NCBI GenBank assembly: GCA_024644285.1
Contig: JAHELH010000148.1
Span: forward strand, 1-6,226
Source: Paracoccaceae bacterium
GTDB lineage: Bacteria > Pseudomonadota > Alphaproteobacteria > Rhodobacterales > Rhodobacteraceae
DNA length: 6,226 bases
Direction: 5' to 3'
Within the stretch, counting starts at the first letter, position 1. Every line of letters begins with the position of its first letter. Below are positions 1-6,226 of the stretch, one piece after another. The position numbers and the translations under genes are program-made. The notes beneath the pieces were generated by a model, which was given only the letters and a program-made list of their open reading frames with translations, was not told the DNA's origin and did no database searches.

Positions 1-119
1 TGGAAATCGCCGAAATACTTGGTGATCGCCGCCGTCAGCGTCGTCTTGCCGTGGTCCACGTGACCGATCGTCCCGATGTTCACATGCGGCTTCGTGCGTT
101 CGAATTTCTGTTTTGCCAT
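1..119 (-). CDS. tuf: Elongation factor Tu, N-terminal 39 codons (cut by window edge)
   Basis: EF-Tu is the cytoplasmic GTPase that brings aminoacyl-tRNA to the ribosomal A site. Only the N-terminus is inside the window. It begins MAKQKFERTKPHVNIG and carries the P-loop GHVDHGKT at residues 19-26, followed by TTLTAAITKYFGDF, which is diagnostic of bacterial EF-Tu. The ATG at 117-119 is supported by a perfect AGGAGG (125-130) five bases upstream, the strongest ribosome-binding site in the window. This fits a very highly translated protein. It is the last visible gene of the str cluster, 57 bases after the fusA stop codon, with a stem-loop in that gap. Switch regions, domains 2 and 3 and the stop codon lie beyond the window. 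Many proteobacteria carry two tuf copies; position after fusA would make this the tufA-type copy, but a second copy cannot be seen here. Confidence 0.98.
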   Translation of the reverse strand, partial: MAKQKFERTKPHVNIGTIGHVDHGKTTLTAAITKYFGDF

Positions 120-144
120 GGTGGCCTCCTGTTATCTCTTCGAG

Positions 145-165
145 GCCCCGGATCGGGTCCGGGGC
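145..165 (-). promoter_or_regulatory. GC-rich stem-loop between fusA and tuf
   Basis: Seen directly: a perfect 8-bp stem, GCCCCGGA pairing with TCCGGGGC on the transcribed strand, around a 5-base loop CCCGA. It fills much of the 57-base gap between the fusA stop codon and the tuf start, ending 14 bases before the AGGAGG of tuf. The bases after it (CTCGAAGAGATAAC) contain no U-tract, so it is not an intrinsic terminator. Inference: it may protect the 3' end of the fusA message, mark a processing site, or attenuate or insulate translation so that tuf is expressed separately from fusA. The structure is certain as sequence; its role is not. Confidence 0.55.
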
Positions 166-176
166 GCCTGACGGGG

Positions 177-2300
<2,124 letters not shown>

Positions 2301-2327
2301 GTCGGGTGCCTCTGATGGATTGCCGCC

Positions 2328-2798
2328 TTACCAGCGGTAGTGGCTGAACGCCTTGTTCGCGTCGGCCATCTTGTGGGTGTCTTCGCGCTTTTTCACCGCC
2401 GAGCCACGGCCCTGGACGGCATCGACCAGCTCGCCGGCCAGACGCTCTTCCATGGTGTTCTCGTTGCGGGCGCGCGCGGCGCGGATCAGCCAGCGGATCG
2501 CCAGCGCCTCGCGGCGCTCGGGGCGCACCTCGACGGGCACCTGGTAGGTGGCGCCGCCAACCCGGCGCGAGCGGACCTCGACCGAGGGCTTGATGTTGTC
2601 GAGGCTCTCGTGGAAGACCTCGAGCGGGCTTTTCTTCAGCTTCTGCTCGACCCGGTCGAAGGCATTGTAGACGATGCTTTCGGCGACCGACTTCTTGCCG
2701 TCGATCATCAGGTTGTTCATGAACTTGGTCAAAACCTTGTCGCCGAACTTGGCGTCGGGCAGGATTTCGCGTTTTTCGGCAGCGTGGCGGCGAGACAT
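2328..2798 (-). CDS. rpsG: Small ribosomal subunit protein S7 (uS7)
   Basis: S7 nucleates assembly of the 30S head by binding the 3' major domain of 16S rRNA, and it lies near the E-site tRNA and mRNA exit. The frame has 156 residues, the common bacterial length, without the C-terminal extension found in E. coli K-12. Family segments are clear: MSRRHAAEKREILPD at the start, the signature around FGDKVLTKFMNNLMIDGKKS (18-37), the beta-hairpin region PSVEVRSRRVGGATYQVPVE (71-90), and the FSHYRW C-terminus. The ATG at 2796-2798 follows GAGGA by seven bases. That GAGGA directly abuts the rpsL stop codon, and the whole rpsL-rpsG gap is only 12 bases, so translational coupling with rpsL is likely. 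In E. coli S7 represses its own operon by binding a much longer rpsL-rpsG spacer; that site cannot exist here. Confidence 0.99.
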   Translation of the reverse strand: MSRRHAAEKREILPDAKFGDKVLTKFMNNLMIDGKKSVAESIVYNAFDRVEQKLKKSPLEVFHESLDNIKPSVEVRSRRVGGATYQVPVEVRPERREALAIRWLIRAARARNENTMEERLAGELVDAVQGRGSAVKKREDTHKMADANKAFSHYRW

Positions 2799-2810
2799 GG
2801 CTGTATCCTC

Positions 2811-3182
2811 TTACTTCGGACGCTTGGCGCCGTATTTCGAACGGCGCTGCTTGCGGTCCTTGACGCCCTGGGTGTCGAGCACACCGCGCAGGATGTGGTA
2901 GCGGACGCCGGGAAGGTCCTTGACGCGGCCGCCGCGGATCAGCACGACCGAGTGTTCCTGCAGGTTGTGGCTTTCGCCCGGGATGTAGCTGATCACCTCG
3001 TAGCCGTTGGTCAGGCGCACCTTGGCGACCTTGCGCATGGCCGAGTTCGGCTTTTTCGGCGTTGTCGTGTAGACGCGGGTGCAGACGCCGCGCTTTTGCG
3101 GGCATCCTTCCAGGTGCAGCGACTTGGAGCGTTTCACTTTCGGCTGCCGCGGCTTGCGGATCAGCTGCTGGATCGTTGGCAT
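2811..3182 (-). CDS. rpsL: Small ribosomal subunit protein S12 (uS12)
   Basis: S12 sits at the 30S decoding centre and controls accuracy of tRNA selection. The frame is 123 residues, the normal length, starting MPTIQQLIRKPR. The conserved loop TTTPKKPNSAMRK (39-51) contains Lys43, and GGRVKDLPGVRYH (84-96) contains Lys88. Both lysines are the wild-type residues at the classic streptomycin-resistance positions, so no rpsL-based resistance is predicted. Asp89, the residue methylthiolated by RimO in E. coli, is present. It is the first gene of the str cluster, about 220 bases downstream of a strong predicted promoter. The ATG at 3180-3182 is fixed by conservation, but its ribosome-binding site is poor: GGGG (3194-3197) is 11 bases away, and a GGA nearly touches the start. 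A 12-bp perfect palindrome lies immediately upstream of that GGGG. Confidence 0.99.
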   Translation of the reverse strand: MPTIQQLIRKPRQPKVKRSKSLHLEGCPQKRGVCTRVYTTTPKKPNSAMRKVAKVRLTNGYEVISYIPGESHNLQEHSVVLIRGGRVKDLPGVRYHILRGVLDTQGVKDRKQRRSKYGAKRPK

Positions 3183-3197
3183 TCCGGTTTATTCCCC

Positions 3198-3209
3198 GTG
3201 TTGCAACAC
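3198..3209 (-). repeat. 12-bp perfect palindrome next to the rpsL ribosome-binding site
   Basis: GTGTTGCAACAC reads identically on both strands. Its inner edge is 15 bases from the rpsL ATG and directly abuts the GGGG that is the best available ribosome-binding site. In RNA it can form only a short hairpin (GUGU/ACAC with a UGCA loop) or a self-dimer. In DNA it has the form of a small operator. Which applies, if either, cannot be told from one sequence. Confidence 0.5.
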
Positions 3210-3221
3210 TTCAATTCTCGT

Positions 3222-3235
3222 GGGGCGCGCGCCCC
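3222..3235 (-). repeat. 14-bp GC-only perfect palindrome in the rpsL leader
   Basis: GGGGCGCGCGCCCC is a perfect palindrome of G and C only, 39 to 52 bases upstream of the rpsL start. As RNA it folds into GGGGC/GCCCC with a GCGC loop. It is separated from the next palindrome by the AT-richer ACGAGAATTGAA, and no U-tract follows, so it is not an intrinsic terminator. GC-rich palindromes occur by chance in such genomes, but one immediately before a ribosomal protein gene is worth noting. Confidence 0.5.
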
Positions 3236-3277
3236 GGTGACGTTTTTCGGCGCCGCACACGTCTGCGCAACGCAAAT

Positions 3278-3313
3278 ACCGCTGCGTTCCCTCGTTCGCG
3301 GGAACGACGCGGT
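3278..3313 (-). repeat. Long imperfect hairpin in the rpsL leader, resembling dispersed intergenic palindromes
   Basis: On the transcribed strand the arms read ACCGC-GT-CGTTCCC and GGGAACG-CA-GCGGT around an 8-base loop GCGAACGA. This gives a 7-bp inner stem, a 2x2 internal loop and a 5-bp outer stem. The inner left arm can instead pair with GAACG inside the loop (CGTTC-CCGC-GAACG), so two exclusive folds exist. The core GTCGTTCCCGCGAACGAGGG resembles the type of short palindrome (GTCATTCCCGCG...) scattered between genes in many Proteobacteria; that likeness is from memory. It could be a repeat-element relic, a leader regulatory hairpin, or both. Confidence 0.55.
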
Positions 3314-3411
3314 GGAATTCCAGAGGATCGGGGCGCACAAGGCCCGGATCGTGACCACTTCAGTACTGTAGCAGGCGACGGCGGCGCAGCGGCCCCGGCC
3401 CGTGAAGGCGG

Positions 3412-3440
3412 CGTATATGGCGACTTCATGGCGGTGTCAA
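3412..3440 (-). promoter_or_regulatory. Predicted sigma70-type promoter of the str operon
   Basis: A perfect -35 hexamer TTGACA (3435-3440) is followed after exactly 17 bases by TATACG (3412-3417), with a predicted start site near 3405. This is the best promoter match in the window and stands upstream of rpsL. The -10 has the TATA core but G instead of T at -7, a pattern reported as common in Rhodobacter and relatives, where CarD supports open complex formation. The bases after the -10 (CCGCC) form a GC-rich discriminator, as in promoters under stringent (ppGpp/DksA) control. No AT-rich UP element is visible upstream. Confidence 0.8.
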
Positions 3441-3492
3441 CAGCCCGCGCCGGGGGAGTGCGGGGGTGCGACGAGGCTTGGCCGGCAAGGCG

Positions 3493-3511
3493 CCGACCCC
3501 GGGGCGGTCGG
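3493..3511 (-). other. Hairpin just after the transporter stop codon, possible weak 3' end structure
   Basis: CCGACC pairs with GGTCGG in a 6-bp stem around the 7-base loop GCCCCGG, starting four bases after the transporter stop codon. No run of Us follows (CGCCTTGCC), so it does not qualify as an intrinsic terminator. It may stabilise the message end or help a Rho-dependent stop before the str promoter, 53 bases further on. Confidence 0.3.
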
Positions 3512-3515
3512 ACCC

Positions 3516-4421
3516 CTACCGCAGACGCCGGCCCGGCGGTACCGGCGCGGGCCGACCCAGCCGCCGCTCGCGGTAGAAAGTGTAGACCCCGGTCGCCACC
3601 ACGATGCCCGCGCCCAGCAGGGTCAGCGCGCGCGGCCACTCGCCGAACACCACGAAACCCAGAACCAGCGCCGCCAGCAGGCTGAAATAACGGAAGGGCG
3701 CGACCACGGCGATCTCTCCCACGCGCATCGCCATGACGCTGCACATGTAGCCCGCAATCACCGTCGTCGTGGCGCCGGCCAGCTGCAACGTCGCCTTGCC
3801 CGAAATCTCCGCCCAATCGCCCGCCAGGGCGCCCGCGCCGCCGAATGCGGTCACCGCGATGGCGGCTGCGAGCGCGACGGTGAAGGACGGCACCGCCGCG
3901 GACAGCCGCCGTGTCGCCAGATCGCGCGCGGTGACGCAGGCCACCGAAATCAGCGCGTAGATCGAGAAGACGTTGAAGCCCTCGGCCCCTGGGCGCACGA
4001 TCAGCAGCACGCCGACGAAGCCCACGAGAATCGCCGACAGCCGCCGCCATCCTACTGCCTCGCCGAAGAAGACCGCGCCCGCCAGCGTCACCGTCAGCGG
4101 CAACGCCTGCAGGATCGCCGAGACATTGGCGATGGGCATGTTGAACAAGGCGGTCAGAAAGAAAAACGCCGCCGCCACCTCGCTGGCGGTGCGGATGCCG
4201 ATCAGCTTCCAGTCGCGGCGCGGCAGCCGCAGTCGCAGCCCCCCGAGATGGCGGGCCAGCAGGAACAGCAGAATGCTGGTGGCGAGGCCGCGCAGGAACA
4301 GCGCCTGAGACAGCGGCAATTCGTCGGCCAGAGACTTCATGAAAGCGTCGTTGACGGTAAAGGCCAGCATGCTGCCCATCATCAACAGCGCGCCGCGGAT
4401 ATTGTCGGAGAACCGGTCCAT
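3516..4421 (-). CDS. DMT-superfamily (EamA) membrane transporter, substrate unknown
   Basis: The 301-residue product is an inner-membrane protein with about ten hydrophobic segments, near residues 9-28, 37-57, 72-92, 97-119, 126-143, 151-167, 177-196, 211-231, 235-259 and 263-283. It has the two-fold repeat of EamA proteins: each half ends in a helix starting FGE (119-121 and 259-261) and running to a glycine-rich helix (GFVGVLLIVRPG; GAGIVVATGVY). The C-terminal tail RERRLGRPAPVPPGRRLR is strongly basic, as expected for a cytoplasmic end. Members move small metabolites; alphaproteobacterial relatives include riboflavin (RibN) and S-adenosylmethionine importers, but nothing here fixes the substrate. 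Start: GTG at 4422-4424 is followed at once by ATG at 4419-4421. I chose the ATG because GGA (4428-4430) is six bases from it and only three from the GTG. It is separated from rpoC by an intrinsic terminator and from rpsL by the str promoter, so it is probably expressed separately, though no clear promoter was found. Confidence 0.9.
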   Translation of the reverse strand: MDRFSDNIRGALLMMGSMLAFTVNDAFMKSLADELPLSQALFLRGLATSILLFLLARHLGGLRLRLPRRDWKLIGIRTASEVAAAFFFLTALFNMPIANVSAILQALPLTVTLAGAVFFGEAVGWRRLSAILVGFVGVLLIVRPGAEGFNVFSIYALISVACVTARDLATRRLSAAVPSFTVALAAAIAVTAFGGAGALAGDWAEISGKATLQLAGATTTVIAGYMCSVMAMRVGEIAVVAPFRYFSLLAALVLGFVVFGEWPRALTLLGAGIVVATGVYTFYRERRLGRPAPVPPGRRLR

Positions 4422-4450
4422 CACGGATCCGTATCAACCTGCCGAAACCG

Positions 4451-4481
4451 GCGCCACGGCAAATCACGCCGGGCGTGGCGC
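4451..4481 (-). repeat. Nested inverted repeat upstream of the transporter gene
   Basis: Perfect 8-bp arms GCGCCACG (4451-4458) and CGTGGCGC (4474-4481) enclose 15 bases. Inside, CACGCC (4465-4470) and GGCGTG (4472-4477) form a second inverted repeat that shares the CGTG of the outer right arm, so the two pairings exclude each other. The block lies 30 to 60 bases before the transporter start, in the 137 bases between the rpoC terminator and that gene. It could be an operator or a leader hairpin. No recognisable -35/-10 pair was seen near it; TTTGCC...TGATAC has a spacing too long to accept. Confidence 0.45.
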
Positions 4482-4558
4482 GTTGGATCGGCATTCACGG
4501 CGACCGCCGGCCCGTGCCGGAGGTCCTGCTTGTGAAACGCGCTCGCCGTCGGACGCGC

Positions 4559-4586
4559 AAAAAAACCCCCGCCGAAGCGGGGGTTT
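4559..4586 (-). terminator. Rho-independent terminator of rpoC
   Basis: On the transcribed strand CCCCCGC pairs perfectly with GCGGGGG around the loop TTCG, giving the very stable cUUCGg tetraloop, and it is followed by seven Ts. The flanking AAA can extend the stem by three A-T pairs into the U-tract. It starts 26 bases after the rpoC stop codon. All elements of an intrinsic terminator are present, so the rpoBC transcript probably ends here and does not run into the transporter and str operon in bulk. Confidence 0.95.
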
Positions 4587-4612
4587 GCTCTGCACCTGGA
4601 AGCGGGCCGCCG

Positions 4613-6226
4613 CTATTCGCGGCTTTCCGGCGTGTCGACCAGGCCGCTTTCGAAGACGTCGTCGGCATCCATGAAATCGTCGACCGGGGCGGCCAGCGCC
4701 GCGGCGGCTTCGGCCTCGGCGCGTGCCGCCTCGATCACCTTCATGTCGCGTTCGGCAGCGATGCGGCGCACCTTCTGGCTGGCCCCGCCGGTGCCGGCCG
4801 GGATCAGACGGCCGACGATGACGTTCTCCTTCAGGCCGACAAGCTTGTCGCGCTTGCCCTGGACGGAGGCCTCGGTCAGCACCCGCGTCGTCTCCTGGAA
4901 CGAGGCCGCCGAGATGAAGCTGCGGGTCTGCAGCGATGCCTTGGTGATGCCCAGGAGGATCGGCTCGCCGGTCGCCGGACGGCCGCCCTTGGCGATCGCC
5001 TTGTCGTTGGCCTCGTCGAACTCTGCCTTGTCGACATGCTCGCCCTTCAGCAGCGTGGTCTGTCCGCTGTCCTGGATTTCCCACTTCTGCAGCATCTGGC
5101 GCACGATGACCTCGATGTGCTTGTCGTTGATCTTAACGCCCTGCAGGCGGTAGACGTCCTGCACCTCGTCGATCATGTAATCCGCCAGAGCCTCGACCCC
5201 CATGATCGACAGGATGTCGTGCGGCGCCGGGTTGCCGTCCATGATGTAGTCGCCCTTCTGCACGAAGTCGCCTTCCTGCACGGGGATGTGCTTGCCCTTG
5301 GGCACCATGTATTCGACCGGCTCCATCGACTCGTCGCTGGGCTCGATGGCGATCCGGCGCTTGTTCTTGTAGTCGCGCCCGAACCGCACATAGCCGTCGA
5401 TCTCGGCGATGATCGCGTGGTCCTTGGGACGCCGCGCCTCGAACAGTTCGGCCACGCGGGGCAGACCCCCGGTGATGTCCTTGGTCTTGGCGCCCTCGCG
5501 CGGGATCCGCGCCACGACGTCGCCAGCCTTGACCTCGGCCCCGTCCTCGACCGACAGGATCGCGTCGACCGACATCTGGTAGGTGACCGGGTTGCCCGCG
5601 TCGTTGCGGACCGGCTCGCCATCCTTGTCGACCAGCAGGACCTCGGGCTTCAGCTCGTTGCCCTTGGGCGCGGCGCGCCAGTCGGACACGATGCGCTGGG
5701 TCATGCCGGTGGCCTCGTCGGTATCCTCGCGGACCGACAGGCCCGAGACCAGATCGACGAAGCGCGCCTGACCCGACTTTTCGGCGATAATCGGCAGGGT
5801 GTAGGGATCCCACTCGAACAGCTTGTCGCCGCGCTTGACCTTGGCGCCGTCCTTCAGGAACACCTTGGTGCCGTAGCCCAGCTTGTGGCTGGCCCGCTCG
5901 ACGCCGTTCTCGTCGATGATCGCGAGCGACATGTTGCGGCCCATCACGATCATCTCGCCGCTGGCGTTCTCCAGAAGGTTCGCATTGCGGTACTCGATCT
6001 TGCCCGGCTGGCTGGCCTCGAGGAACGATTGCTGCGCGCCCTGGGCGATGCCGCCGATATGGAAGGTCCGCATCGTCAGCTGGGTGCCGGGCTCGCCAAT
6101 CGACTGCGCCGCGATGATGCCCACCGCCTCGCCCTGGTTGACCAGGGTGCCGCGGGCGAGATCCCGGCCGTAGCACATGGCGCAGACGCCTTCCTCGGCT
6201 TCGCAGGTCAGCGGCGAGCGGATGCG
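4613..6226 (-). CDS. rpoC: RNA polymerase subunit beta', C-terminal 537 residues (5' end outside window)
   Basis: Beta' forms much of the catalytic cleft of RNA polymerase. The open frame runs in from the window edge without a start codon; the first internal ATG (6176-6178) is not the gene start. Numbering from the edge, Cys8, Cys15 and Cys18 (CEAEEGVCAMC) match three of the four ligands of the second zinc site (E. coli Cys888/895/898). The trigger-loop segment GEPGTQLTMRTFHIGG is at 44-59, with the Met, Arg and His that contact the incoming nucleotide. About 190 residues that align with E. coli insertion SI3 follow, then KDITGGLPRV (249-258), DEVQDVYRLQGVKINDKHIE (353-372), FISAASFQETTRVLTEA (437-453) and GLKENVIVGRLIPAGTG (464-480). 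The tail is rich in Ala and acidic residues and ends in TPESRE before a TAG stop codon. An intrinsic terminator follows 26 bases later. rpoB would be expected further upstream, outside the window. Confidence 0.99.
   Translation of the reverse strand, partial: RIRSPLTCEAEEGVCAMCYGRDLARGTLVNQGEAVGIIAAQSIGEPGTQLTMRTFHIGGIAQGAQQSFLEASQPGKIEYRNANLLENASGEMIVMGRNMSLAIIDENGVERASHKLGYGTKVFLKDGAKVKRGDKLFEWDPYTLPIIAEKSGQARFVDLVSGLSVREDTDEATGMTQRIVSDWRAAPKGNELKPEVLLVDKDGEPVRNDAGNPVTYQMSVDAILSVEDGAEVKAGDVVARIPREGAKTKDITGGLPRVAELFEARRPKDHAIIAEIDGYVRFGRDYKNKRRIAIEPSDESMEPVEYMVPKGKHIPVQEGDFVQKGDYIMDGNPAPHDILSIMGVEALADYMIDEVQDVYRLQGVKINDKHIEVIVRQMLQKWEIQDSGQTTLLKGEHVDKAEFDEANDKAIAKGGRPATGEPILLGITKASLQTRSFISAASFQETTRVLTEASVQGKRDKLVGLKENVIVGRLIPAGTGGASQKVRRIAAERDMKVIEAARAEAEAAAALAAPVDDFMDADDVFESGLVDTPESRE

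Larger units (their letters stand above)
3183..3515 (-). other. Non-coding region: transporter 3' end, str promoter and rpsL leader
   Basis: This 333-base stretch between the transporter stop codon and rpsL contains no gene I can support. In transcription order it holds a hairpin after the transporter (3493-3511), a sigma70-type promoter (3412-3440), and a predicted untranslated leader of about 223 bases from a start site near 3405 to base 3183. The leader contains a long imperfect hairpin (3278-3313), a TGGAATTCCA palindrome (3313-3322), a 14-bp GC palindrome (3222-3235) and a 12-bp palindrome (3198-3209). Leader length depends on the promoter prediction and has no direct evidence. No riboswitch class was recognised. 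Confidence 0.7.

Noticed and set aside
3161..3358. 65-codon minus-strand frame (GTG start) in the rpsL leader, overlapping the first 22 bases of rpsL
   Set aside because: It could be a coupled leader peptide, but it has no ribosome-binding site before the GTG, runs through the hairpins, and its composition shows no coding signature. No run of regulatory codons is visible either.
4431..4466. Possible promoter TTTGCC/TTGCCG with TGATAC before the transporter
   Set aside because: The spacing is about 20 bases, the -35 is poor, and the -10 would sit within about ten bases of the start codon.
3211..4494. Alternative minus-strand frame of 427 codons overlapping the transporter in another frame
   Set aside because: Arg/Gly-rich out-of-frame reading; the EamA frame has clear membrane helices and internal repeat, so only that one is coding.
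4507..4520. CCGGC-CCGT-GCCGG hairpin between the rpoC terminator and the transporter
   Set aside because: A five-bp GC stem is common by chance at this base composition, has no U-tract and no clear position relative to a gene.
3402..4535. Plus-strand frame of 377 codons opposite the transporter
   Set aside because: Rich in Arg, Gln, Gly and His with no hydrophobic core or motif; it is the shadow of the ten-helix transporter on the other strand.

Overview
This is a GC-rich core-genome window from an alphaproteobacterium. The EF-G, S12, S7, EF-Tu and RpoC sequences look most like Rhodobacterales, judged from remembered family sequences and not from a search. Every gene I accept lies on the minus strand, so the reading order runs from high to low coordinates: rpoC (3' part), an EamA/DMT-family membrane transporter, rpsL, rpsG, fusA, and the first 39 codons of tuf. 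The long open frames on the plus strand and in the other minus frames are shadows of these genes, as expected at high GC.

Layout. From 6226 to 4613 is the C-terminal part of RNA polymerase beta', closed by a textbook intrinsic terminator (4559-4586) with a cUUCGg tetraloop and seven Us. From 4558 to 4422 is a short spacer with a nested inverted repeat and no clear promoter. From 4421 to 3516 is a ten-helix DMT transporter of unknown substrate. From 3515 to 3183 is a 333-base non-coding stretch. It holds a strong sigma70-type promoter (TTGACA, 17 bases, TATACG; 3412-3440) and an untranslated leader of about 220 bases with three palindromes or hairpins ahead of rpsL. From 3182 to the window start is the str operon, with gaps of 12, 27 and 57 bases between its genes and an 8-bp hairpin between fusA and tuf.

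How the genes work together. RpoC is the catalytic half of the transcription machine. S12 and S7 build the decoding centre and the head of the 30S subunit, and EF-G and EF-Tu drive translocation and aminoacyl-tRNA delivery. The transporter is the odd member: it lies between the RNA polymerase operon and the translation operon, downstream of a terminator and upstream of the str promoter, so it probably has its own expression.

I found no undescribed defence, mobile or biosynthetic system. The points worth a second look are regulatory: the long structured leader of rpsL with a weak ribosome-binding site, a 12-base rpsL-rpsG gap that leaves no room for the E. coli S7 autorepressor site, a promoter lacking the -7T, and the fusA-tuf hairpin.
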